In this document: in pieces, positions 9,600 to 17,230 of the stretch | Numbering within the stretch: position 1 is the stretch's first letter | Layout: each line of letters begins with the position of its first letter | Assembly: GCF_023072675.1 (NCBI RefSeq) | Contig: NZ_JALLGL010000007.1 | Location: forward strand, 1 to 49,978 | Length of the DNA: 49,978 nt | Origin: Streptomyces sp. XM83C | GTDB taxonomy: Bacteria; Actinomycetota; Actinomycetes; Streptomycetales; Streptomycetaceae | Reading direction: 5' to 3' | Program-made: the position numbers and the translations under genes | The notes under the pieces: generated by a model | Database searches by the model: none | Seen by the model: only the letters and a program-made list of their open reading frames with translations | What the model was told of the DNA's origin: nothing

Positions 9600-10751
9600 T
9601 CATACGATCACAGTGGCGCGGAAGAGGGTGCCGCTGCCGGAGACTTCGGCGGGCTCACCGGCCGGTACGAAGACCGACTGGCCGGGGGTCAGCCGGTGCT
9701 CGCCCGCCCGTACGGTGCCCTCGGTGCACAGCAGGATCTGCGCGGTGGTCCGGGTGAGGTCGTGGGCGGCGCCGCCGGCGGGAAGGACGTACCGGGAGAG
9801 CCGGAACTCGTCGGTGGGCGTCTCGTAGACCTCCTCCCCGTCGGGGGACGCCTCGGGGCGCAGCACTCCGGGATCGGCGGCCTCGAACCGTACGACCCGC
9901 AGCAGTTCGGGTACGTCGATGTGTTTGGGGGTCAGTCCGCAGCGCAGGACGTTGTCGGAGTTGGCCATGATCTCCACGCCGAGCCCGCTGAGGTAGGCGT
10001 GCGGGACGCCCGCGCCGAGGAAGAGGGCCTCGCCGGGCTGGAGCCGGACGTGGTTGAGCAGGAGCGCGGCGAGGACGCCCGGGTCGCCGGGGTGGTGGTG
10101 GGCGAGTGTGGCGTAGGGCGTGTAGTCGCCGCCGAGGCGGTCGCAGGCGGCGGCGGTCTCGGTGACGGTGTGGGCGATGTCCGTACGGTCGGCGGCGAGG
10201 ATCGCGGTGAGGACCTCGCGGAGGGCGGCGTCCTCCGGGTGGGCGTGCAGCAGGTCGACGTACGGCTTGAGGGAGTCGATGCCGAGGCCGTCGAGGAGGT
10301 CCGCGGTGTGCGTGGGCTCGCGGAAGCCGCACAGCCCGTCGAACTCGGTGAGCGCGCAGATCAGCTCGGGCTTGTGGTTGGCGTCCTTGTAGTTGCGGTG
10401 CGGGGCGTCCACGGGGATGCCGCGGGCCTCCTCGTCGGCGTGGCCCTGCCGGGCCTGGTCCCGGTCGGGGTGGACCTGGAGGGAGAGCGGTGCGCCCGCG
10501 GCGAGGATCTTGAACAGGAACGGCAGCGCGGGCCCGAACCGGGCGACCGCGGCGGCGCCGAGTTCGCGCTCCGGGTCGGCCGCGATGACCTCGGTGAGCG
10601 TGCCGCGCGCGGTGCGCGAGGGCGCGCCGGGGTGCGCGCCCATCCACATCTCCGCCTGCGGCCGGCCGTCCGGCTCGACGCCGAGCAGCCGAGGGATCGC
10701 GGTGGTGGAGCCCCAGGCGTAGGGGCGGATGGTGTTGTCGAGGCGGTCCAT
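9600..10751 (-). CDS. manA: mannose-6-phosphate isomerase, class I
   Basis: A 383-residue zinc enzyme interconverting fructose-6-phosphate and mannose-6-phosphate, the entry to GDP-mannose and cell-surface mannosylation. Visible signatures are the N-terminal NTIRPYAWGS, the zinc ligands in SLQVHPD (His94) and YKDANHKPEL (Glu129), and the GAGVPHAYLSG motif. It lies in a minus-strand group with a SIS-domain protein, a Trm112-like protein and the phosphomannomutase gene, which together would take F6P to mannose-1-phosphate. Confidence 0.96.
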   Translation of the reverse strand: MDRLDNTIRPYAWGSTTAIPRLLGVEPDGRPQAEMWMGAHPGAPSRTARGTLTEVIAADPERELGAAAVARFGPALPFLFKILAAGAPLSLQVHPDRDQARQGHADEEARGIPVDAPHRNYKDANHKPELICALTEFDGLCGFREPTHTADLLDGLGIDSLKPYVDLLHAHPEDAALREVLTAILAADRTDIAHTVTETAAACDRLGGDYTPYATLAHHHPGDPGVLAALLLNHVRLQPGEALFLGAGVPHAYLSGLGVEIMANSDNVLRCGLTPKHIDVPELLRVVRFEAADPGVLRPEASPDGEEVYETPTDEFRLSRYVLPAGGAAHDLTRTTAQILLCTEGTVRAGEHRLTPGQSVFVPAGEPAEVSGSGTLFRATVIV

Positions 10752-10791
10752 GGGCTCCTCTGCGGCGGTCGTGGGGCCGGTCGGCGCCAGA

Positions 10792-11919
10792 TCAGCTCCG
10801 TGAGGCGAGCGCCAGATAAACGGCGGCGAAATCCGTGATGGCGATCAGCTCGGCGAGCGTCTCCAGTTCACCGCCGGGCTCCGGCTCCAGTTCGCTCATC
10901 GGCGTTTCATGGCTGAGGGCGAGTTCGCGGGCTGCGGGGGCGGCTGTGAGGCCGCCGAGGGGACGGTCCCGCAGCAGCACCACGCGCGCGTGCAGCGCGG
11001 GAGGCTCCTCCACGCGGTCGCGGAAGAAGTCGTCGGGGTCGGCGCTGGCGGCGAGCCGTCCGGCGAGCAGGGCGCTGTGCGCGGCGAGCGCCTCGGGCAG
11101 CTCGGCGACGACGGCCGGGGTGCCGGACAGTTCGGCAAGCGCGGCGGCGAACCGGCGGCCGGCCGGGCCGGCCGAGGTGCCCTCGGTCCAGATCAGCGGC
11201 AGGGCGTCGGACAGCTCGGAGGCGAGGGTCTTGGCCGGGTTGCTGTAGGTGGCGATGGCCGGCCCGCAGCGTTCGGCGACCTGGTCGAGCCGGTCGGCGA
11301 CCTTCTGCAACGCGTCGGGCGGTGCGGTGAGCAGGCCGACGCGGTCCAGCAGGGCCAGCAACGGGGTGAGCAGCGCCCACAGGACGCCCGGGGCGGACGC
11401 GGCGAGCGGTTCGTCGTGCTCGTACGGGGCGGTGGCGAGCGGTACGAACAGTCCGTGGGCGCCGGCCACGGCCTCGGCGAGAGGGGTGTTCGGGGGTGCC
11501 ACGGCCGCGACGCTGACGCCCCGGCGGTAGGCCTGCTCGGCGAGGAGCGACAGGGACGGCTCGGTGCCGTCGGGGGTGGTGATCAGCAGCAGGTCGACGG
11601 AGCCGGCCCAGCCGGGGAGTTCCCAGCGCAGGGCGCCGGCGGCGGGGGCGACACCGGTGGGAGCCAGGCGGATGACGGGGCTGCCGGCGCCGGCGAGGGT
11701 GCCGAGCAGATCGGCGGCGCAGGTGGCGGCGGCGCCGGGGCCGGCGATGAGGACGGCGCGGGGGCGGCCGTCGGGCTTGAGGTCGTGGACACCGGCCTCG
11801 GCGGCGTGCCGGGCGGCGGTGCGGACGCGGGCGCCGGCCTCGGCGGCGCCGCGCAGCAGGGCGCGGCGGTCGGCCTCGGCCAGGGCCTCCGGCGTGTCGA
11901 GCAGCGATTCGTCGAGCAT
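10792..11919 (-). CDS. SIS-domain sugar-phosphate isomerase-like protein
   Basis: A 375-residue cytosolic protein starting MLDESLLDTPEALAEADRRALLRG. It has tandem SIS-like halves, with phosphosugar-binding loop sequences such as VLIAGPGAAATCAADLLGTL and the STEGTSAGP-like IWTEGTSAGPAGRRFAAAL. The layout matches bifunctional phosphoglucose/phosphomannose isomerase relatives that sit between manA and manB in streptomycetes. Activity is not proven; it may be a regulatory or degenerate isomerase. The ATG at 11919 follows GGAGA at 9 bases; the in-frame extension to 12126 is Pro/Arg-rich and unlikely. It is 40 bases upstream of manA, so probably one transcript. Confidence 0.85.
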   Translation of the reverse strand: MLDESLLDTPEALAEADRRALLRGAAEAGARVRTAARHAAEAGVHDLKPDGRPRAVLIAGPGAAATCAADLLGTLAGAGSPVIRLAPTGVAPAAGALRWELPGWAGSVDLLLITTPDGTEPSLSLLAEQAYRRGVSVAAVAPPNTPLAEAVAGAHGLFVPLATAPYEHDEPLAASAPGVLWALLTPLLALLDRVGLLTAPPDALQKVADRLDQVAERCGPAIATYSNPAKTLASELSDALPLIWTEGTSAGPAGRRFAAALAELSGTPAVVAELPEALAAHSALLAGRLAASADPDDFFRDRVEEPPALHARVVLLRDRPLGGLTAAPAARELALSHETPMSELEPEPGGELETLAELIAITDFAAVYLALASRS

Positions 11920-12009
11920 GGTCGGCAGTCTCCGATCGCCGGGGTCGTCGGGGGGCTGATGCCGGGTGCGGGCCGCCGTACGGCCCGTCGAGGGGGTGCG
12001 GGCCGGGGC

Positions 12010-12035
12010 CCGCCGGGCGCCGTGCGCCCCGGCGG
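12010..12035 (-). terminator. GC hairpin in the gap between the Trm112-like and SIS genes
   Basis: CCGCCGGGCGC (12010-12020) pairs with GCGCCCCGGCGG (12024-12035) with one bulged C and a CGT loop. It is the main feature of the 331-base gene-free stretch 11920-12250. It may separate the Trm112-like gene from the SIS-manA pair; I saw no convincing promoter there. Confidence 0.4.
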
Positions 12036-12250
12036 GGGGCGCTGGCGCCGTCGCGTCCGGGGTGACCGCCGGAGGTCCGCAGGCGCCGTACCGCTGTCGT
12101 TGCCGTACCGGCGCCACAGCCACCACAGCGCTGCGGCCGTCACCGCGCCCCGGTCGCCCTGGGCTCGTCGGGCGCCCACGGGCGCCGTACGCCCGCCGTC
12201 AGGTCACGGGCCGGGGCGGCGTGTCCGGTCGTCGTCGCCGCCGGGCCGGG

Positions 12251-12421
12251 TCACTGCGGGCGGCGGGCCTCGTCGACGAGGAGGACGGGGATGCCGTCAC
12301 GCACCGGATACGCGAGGCCGCAGTCCTGGCCGGTGCAGACCAGCTCGGTGTCCTGCTCCTTGAGCGGGGCGTGGCAGGCCGGGCAGGCGAGGATCTCCAG
12401 GAGGCCGGCTTCGAGCGGCAT
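12251..12421 (-). CDS. Trm112-family small zinc-ribbon-like protein
   Basis: A 56-residue protein starting [20 protein letters not shown]. Two cysteine pairs, CPAC (Cys13, Cys16) and C-x4-C (Cys29, Cys34), followed by [14 protein letters not shown], are the Trm112/YcaR signature. Eukaryotic Trm112 activates methyltransferases; bacterial versions are poorly understood. In streptomycetes a copy usually sits upstream of manA and the SIS gene and downstream of manB, as here. Confidence 0.9.
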   Translation of the reverse strand: MPLEAGLLEILACPACHAPLKEQDTELVCTGQDCGLAYPVRDGIPVLLVDEARRPQ

Positions 12422-12532
12422 GGGATGTCCCTTCGGGGCAGATGCGGGGCTGTGCGGTTGTGCCTGGTCAGCGTACCGCCGGTGGGGGCGGACGGGGTGG
12501 CGGGCGCCGGGCGGGCCGGGCCCGCGTCCCGG

Positions 12533-13897
12533 TCAGCCGCGGATGATCGCCAGGGCCTCGTCGCGCACCTTGGCCATCAGCGTCTCGTCCTTCGCCTCGG
12601 CGTTCAGCCGCAGCAGGGGCTCGGTGTTGGACGGGCGCACGTTGAACCACCAGTCGGCGGAGCTGACCGTGAGGCCGTCCAGCTCGTCCAGCGTGACGCC
12701 GGGCCGGCCGGTGTACGCGGCGCGGATCGCGGCGATACGGGCGGCCTGGTCGTCGACGGTGGAGTTGATCTCGCCGGAGCCAGCGTAACGGTCGTACTGC
12801 GCGACCAGCGCGGACAGCGGGCCGTCCTGCCCACCGAGGGCGGCGAGGACGTGCAGGGCGGCCAGCATGCCGGTGTCGGCGTTCCAGAAGTCCTTGAAGT
12901 AGTAGTGCGCGGAGTGCTCACCGCCGAAGATCGCACCGGAGCGGGCCATCTCCGCCTTGATGAAGGAGTGGCCGACACGGGTGCGCACCGGCGTGCCGCC
13001 GTTCTCCGTCACCACCTCGGGGACGGTCCGGGACGTGATCAGGTTGTGGATGATCGTGCCCTTGCCGCCGTTGCGGGCGAGTTCGCGGGCGGCGACGAGC
13101 GCGGTGATCGCGGACGGCGAGACGGGGTCGCCGTGCTCGTCGACGGCGAAGCAGCGGTCGGCGTCGCCGTCGAAGGCCAGGCCCAGGTCGGCGCCCTCCT
13201 CGCGGACCCGCTGCTGCAGGTCGACGAGGTTGGCCGGGTCGAGCGGGTTGGCCTCGTGGTTCGGGAAGGTGCCGTCCAGTTCGAAGTACATCGGCACCAG
13301 CTCGACGGGCAGGCCGGCCAGGACCGTGGGGACGGTGTGACCGCCCATGCCGTTGCCCGCGTCGACGACGACCTTCAGGGGCCGGAGGGAGGTCAGGTCG
13401 ACGAGGGACCGCAGATGGGCCGCGTACTCCTGCAACGTCTCGCGCCGCCCCACGGTTCCCGGCGTCGCCGCGGGCTGCGGCGCGCCCGACTCGCTCCACC
13501 GCTCGACCAGCGCGCGGATCTCGGCGAGACCGGTGTCCTGGCCGACGGGCGCGGCACCGGCTCGGCACAGCTTGATGCCGTTGTACTGCGCCGGGTTGTG
13601 CGAGGCGGTGAACATGGCACCGGGCATGTCCAGCGCGCCGGACGCGTAGTACAACTGGTCGGTCGAGCACAGCCCGATCTCGGTCACGTCGACACCGCGT
13701 GCGGCGGCGCCCCGCGCGAAAGCGCTCGCCAGCGCGGGGGACGAGGGACGCATGTCGTGGCCGATGACGATCGCGCTCGCGCCGGTCACCTCGGCGAAGG
13801 CCGCGCCGAACAGCTCGGACAACGACTCGTCCCACTGGTCCGGGACCACACCGCGTACGTCGTACGCCTTCACGATCTGCGACAGATCAGCAGCCAC
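12533..13897 (-). CDS. manB: phosphomannomutase/phosphoglucomutase
   Basis: A 454-residue enzyme of the alpha-D-phosphohexomutase family. It has the phosphoserine loop TASHNP (Ser near residue 99), the metal-binding DGDADRC, the sugar-binding GGEHSAHYYF and the phosphate-binding RPSNTEPLLRLN. It converts mannose-6-phosphate to mannose-1-phosphate for GDP-mannose. The start is GTG at 13897 because AGAAGG lies at proper spacing before it; the TTG at 13903 would touch that site. It heads the manB - Trm112 - SIS - manA group. Confidence 0.95.
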   Translation of the reverse strand: MAADLSQIVKAYDVRGVVPDQWDESLSELFGAAFAEVTGASAIVIGHDMRPSSPALASAFARGAAARGVDVTEIGLCSTDQLYYASGALDMPGAMFTASHNPAQYNGIKLCRAGAAPVGQDTGLAEIRALVERWSESGAPQPAATPGTVGRRETLQEYAAHLRSLVDLTSLRPLKVVVDAGNGMGGHTVPTVLAGLPVELVPMYFELDGTFPNHEANPLDPANLVDLQQRVREEGADLGLAFDGDADRCFAVDEHGDPVSPSAITALVAARELARNGGKGTIIHNLITSRTVPEVVTENGGTPVRTRVGHSFIKAEMARSGAIFGGEHSAHYYFKDFWNADTGMLAALHVLAALGGQDGPLSALVAQYDRYAGSGEINSTVDDQAARIAAIRAAYTGRPGVTLDELDGLTVSSADWWFNVRPSNTEPLLRLNAEAKDETLMAKVRDEALAIIRG

Positions 13898-13969
13898 GGC
13901 CAACCCTTCTGAAACGTCCTGTCGGTCCCCACAAACTACCTGGCGGGCCGGACCGCGTCGCCGGGACGA

Positions 13970-14389
13970 TCAGTTGTCGGGAGAACGCAGCACCCGCAGA
14001 TGGCCGCGCCGGGCGACCTCCATCGGGTCGGCGCTGCGCGCCCCGCCGGCCTCCGCGGCACGCTCCTGCGGGCGGGCCGCCTCACGGACCGCGTTGGCAA
14101 GCGCTTCCAGATCGTCCCCGCTGGGCCGTGCCGGAGCGTTTCCGTCGAGGAGGCGTACGACCTCCCAGCCGCGCGGCGCGGTCAGGCGCTCGGAGTGCTC
14201 GGCGCACAGGTCGTAGCAGTGGGGTTCGGCGTAGGTGGCGAGCGGGCCGAGGACCGCGGTCGAGTCGGCGTAGACGTACGTCAGCGTCGCGACGGCGGGT
14301 CGGCCGCAAGCGGTTCGCGAACAGCGACGTACAGGGCTCACGACGTTGGACGGTACCGCACTCTTGAGCGGGCCGCGACGACTCTCCAC
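13970..14389 (-). CDS. DUF3499 family protein, small zinc-ribbon-like
   Basis: About 139 residues. The conserved core runs SPVRRCSRTACGRPAVATLT, then YAEPHCYDLCAEHSERLTAP. The C-x4-C and C-x3-C pairs suggest a structural metal site. This actinobacterial family has no known function. The start is uncertain: GTG 14389 (giving VESRRGPLKS) is chosen because related proteins carry that extension; GTG 14341 would start at the core itself, and ATG 14443 is also open. It is divergent from the metallopeptidase-like gene, with 285 bases between. Confidence 0.8.
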   Translation of the reverse strand: MESRRGPLKSAVPSNVVSPVRRCSRTACGRPAVATLTYVYADSTAVLGPLATYAEPHCYDLCAEHSERLTAPRGWEVVRLLDGNAPARPSGDDLEALANAVREAARPQERAAEAGGARSADPMEVARRGHLRVLRSPDN

Positions 14390-14674
14390 CAGGTCACCCC
14401 ACCGTGTCGTGCTGTGAAACGCCCCACATGACTCCCCTGTCATACCCCGCTGACCTGCGCCGACACCAGTTTCCACGGGCATGGACCGCTCAACTTGGGG
14501 TCATCACTCGGTACAAACACCGCCAATCGCCTTGAGGTCGACGGTCCCGGAGAGATACGGAATCGAGCCCAACCTTGGCTGGAATGGTCATGCCGCGACA
14601 TGCCGTGCACGGTGGCCGGGACGGTGTGGTGGGTCGGGGCGTCGCGGGGCTGCGAGGACTACCCTTCATCAGTG

Positions 14675-15124
14675 ATGGACAACCCCGTACCCTCCCGTGC
14701 CGTCGGCCCCGGGCCTCGCCGTCGTGATCGTCACGGTCGGGGCATGCGCGGGCCGATCGCCCCGCCGCAGGTGCCGCTGGCGATGAGCAGGGCCGACGCG
14801 TTCGCGGACCTGGTGCAGGACTCCGTGGAGCGGCTGGAGCGCCGCTGGCCGCAGCTGGCCGAGATCGACTTCCTCGTGCTGGAGGTGCCTCGGCTGGACG
14901 GGCCGGGGGTGCCGTGGAACGACGAGGCGGTGCCGCTGGGCGGGGTCGTCCCCTCGCGGGACGGGCGGCGGGCGCGGGTCGTCGTCTACCGGCGGCCGGT
15001 GGAGATCCGCTCCAAGGGGCGCGACGAGCGGGCGGCGCTGGTGCACGAGGTCGTGGTGGAGCAGGTGGCCGAGCTGCTCGGCCTGACGCCGGAGACGGTG
15101 GACCCGCGTTACGGCGAGGACTGA
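14675..15124 (+). CDS. metallopeptidase-like protein (zincin-like family) with altered active site
   Basis: 149 residues starting MDNPVPSRAVGPGPRRRDRHGRG. The core ADAFADLVQDSVERLERRWP...IDFLVLEVPRLD and RDERAALVHEVVVEQVAELLGL match the small zincin-like metallopeptidase family usually placed next to DUF3499 in actinobacteria. Most members have HExxH in the last helix; here it reads HEVVVEQVAE, so the second zinc-binding His is missing. Peptidase activity is therefore doubtful. A GTG three bases upstream is an alternative start. Confidence 0.8.
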   Translation: MDNPVPSRAVGPGPRRRDRHGRGMRGPIAPPQVPLAMSRADAFADLVQDSVERLERRWPQLAEIDFLVLEVPRLDGPGVPWNDEAVPLGGVVPSRDGRRARVVVYRRPVEIRSKGRDERAALVHEVVVEQVAELLGLTPETVDPRYGED

Positions 15125-15257
15125 ACGCCGGGGCACCCTGCCCGGCGCCGCGTGCCCTCGGTGCCCTCGGGGTGCCCCGATCCCCACGGAGCGCGTGGCG
15201 GCGCCCTGGATGCGGGGTGGGTCAGCGCCCCGGCGCAACGGGGGCACCCGGGGTCGG

Positions 15258-15715
15258 TGCGGGCGCGGGGGGCGCTGCGCCACTCGGCGCCACGGACAGG
15301 AGGGACACCCATCGCCCCAGCGGCACGACTGCCCGCAGTTATATGGGCAATCGCCCCCGACCCCACCGCTGCCAGGTGGGCAGACGCACCAGCGGTGCGA
15401 CCGTCCGCAGCTACGTCAGTACGCGGCCTGCTGTTGCGTCGGTCTGTTGCCTCCGCAGGTGTGACGGCGGGCAGCCGCCCGCGGCGGGGAGGGGGCGTGC
15501 CGGGGGGTGCCCGCCCGCAGCGTGCGGCGAAAACACAGGGCACGAACCTGAGAGACAGAGCGTCGCACCGAGGACGGACACCCCCCGGCGCGCACCCGAC
15601 CCACCCACCGCGAGCAGGCGCAACCGCAACCACGCACCCCCGGACACGGGCCGCCGCAGGCACTCAGGGGCGCGGGGACCTGCGCGAAAGCCCCCCACCG
15701 GCCCGCAGGTGATGC
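15258..15715 (-). repeat. Streptomyces dispersed intergenic repeat, copy A
   Basis: This gene-free stretch shares long blocks with 26848-27262 in the same orientation: GCGGCACGACTGCCCGCAG, GGCGGGGAGGGGGCGTG, GGGGGGTGCCCGCCC, CAGCGTGCGGCGA, GAGAGACAGAGCG, CGCACCGAGGACGGACACCC, GGCGCGCACCCGACCC, GCGCAACCGCAACCACGCACC and a final AGGGGCGCGGGGACCTGCGCG. The strand is nominal. Cys-rich open frames across it on the minus strand look like frequent spurious annotations. Confidence 0.85.
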
Positions 15716-15727
15716 GCGGAGAGGGGG

Positions 15728-17230
15728 TCACTGGACGACCGAGAGGTCCTCCGAGGCGTGCGGGACCGCCACCGTCCCGCGATCGTCCAGCAGCGTCTGG
15801 ATCGTGAAGCCACCGCCCGCCGCCAGCGTCCGCGCCGCGTACACCGGTCCCCCGGACACCGTCTCGACGGTCAGCGCGTACGTGCCCTTGATCCCGGTCA
15901 GCGACGGCAACGTCACGTCCTGCGTGGTCCCGGCGCGCAGCGAGTACGTCTGGGTGGCGCCGCCCGACCCGCCCTCGCTGCCGGCGGACACGGTCACCTT
16001 GACCTTCGCCGCGGCGGTGGGCGCCGTCAGCGACAGCGTCGTGCCCTTGGTGCTGTTGTCCGCGACGGTGGCCCGCGCCCCCACCGGCGCGCTGGCCGGG
16101 ATGAACGCGGTCTCCTGCTGGGAGCCCTTGCCCCGCACCACACGCAGCGCCGCCACGACCGGCACCGACTGATCGCTGGGCGTCAGCAGCAGCGATCCGG
16201 CGTCGCCGCGAGTGACGTCACCGAGGTCGAGGGAGGCGGTCATCTTGCTCTTGACGTGCAGGGTCTCGCCGCCTGCCGGGGTGATCGTCCCGGACGACGA
16301 CGCCAGCCGCACCTTCAGGTCGGCGTCGTCGGCGCCGGGGGTGAAGGCGATGAGCCGGACGGACGTGGCGTCCTTGGGGATGCCGGGCAGGACGAGGCTG
16401 CCGGCCGGGTCCGTGGACGCGGCCAGCCAGTCGCCGCCGAGCTTGTCGTCGAGGGCCTGCACGGCGGCGCCCACCCGCCCGCTGCGGACGTTGACGTGGA
16501 CGGTTATGGCGTCCTGTTTGTCGCCGGTGAGGGTGGACAGCAGGATCGGCTCGCTGGAGTGCGGGGCGACGGAGATGTCCTCGCCTGCGGTGGTCTGCAA
16601 GGCGCCGTCCTTGCCGTACAGCTCGATGTCGACGACGGCGGCGGAGTCGTCGGGGTTGGTCAGGTGGACGTAGTCCGTGCGGTCGGTGGCGGTGCTGGCG
16701 CCGGGGAACCAGAACTCGGTGTCGGCGGGCGTGCAGTTGACGCCCTGGAGGCCGCGTCCGGTGCCGACGGAGACCTCGGTGGTCTCCTGGACGGTCCAGC
16801 CCGGGGCGTACTTGCCTTCGGCGGTGCCGACCAGTGCGGGCGCGTCGCCGCCGGAGACCTCACCGGTGGCCGGGCTTCCGGGTGCCTTCGGGGTGAGGAC
16901 GGGCTTGCTGCCCTTCTTGCTCTTGCCGTCGCTCTTGCCGGACCCCGACCCGGCCCCGGACCCCGAGTCGGCGTCCGCGGCCCGGAGTTCGGCCTTGCCG
17001 TCCTTGTCCGCGCCCTGGACGACGGGCGTGAACGAGGTGTACGTGGTCTCGGCGAGGTCCGAGCCGCTGGGCGCCGGGCAGAGCAGCGTCGTGCGTTCCA
17101 CGGGCCGCTGGGCGGCGGCGGTCGCGCCGTCCGAACCGGACGCGGCGTCCGGCGCGGTGAGCGCGGCGACCGAGGTGACGGCGGCGAGGGCGGCCGTACC
17201 GGCGATCAGGGACAGGGTGCTGCGGTTCAC
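15728..17230 (-). CDS. DUF5719 family secreted or anchored protein
   Basis: 500 residues. An N-terminal hydrophobic segment (TLSLIAGTAALAAVTSVAALTAP) acts as signal peptide or anchor. A Gly/Ser/Lys-rich low-complexity stretch (about residues 85-115) follows, then a beta-rich extracellular region with repeated immunoglobulin-like strands (EFWFPGASTATDRTDYVHLTNPD, VDIELYGKDG) typical of DUF5719. It starts at a GTG overlapping the glycosyltransferase stop (GTGA), so the two are translationally coupled and probably cooperate at the cell envelope. The reaction is unknown. Confidence 0.88.
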   Translation of the reverse strand: MNRSTLSLIAGTAALAAVTSVAALTAPDAASGSDGATAAAQRPVERTTLLCPAPSGSDLAETTYTSFTPVVQGADKDGKAELRAADADSGSGAGSGSGKSDGKSKKGSKPVLTPKAPGSPATGEVSGGDAPALVGTAEGKYAPGWTVQETTEVSVGTGRGLQGVNCTPADTEFWFPGASTATDRTDYVHLTNPDDSAAVVDIELYGKDGALQTTAGEDISVAPHSSEPILLSTLTGDKQDAITVHVNVRSGRVGAAVQALDDKLGGDWLAASTDPAGSLVLPGIPKDATSVRLIAFTPGADDADLKVRLASSSGTITPAGGETLHVKSKMTASLDLGDVTRGDAGSLLLTPSDQSVPVVAALRVVRGKGSQQETAFIPASAPVGARATVADNSTKGTTLSLTAPTAAAKVKVTVSAGSEGGSGGATQTYSLRAGTTQDVTLPSLTGIKGTYALTVETVSGGPVYAARTLAAGGGFTIQTLLDDRGTVAVPHASEDLSVVQ

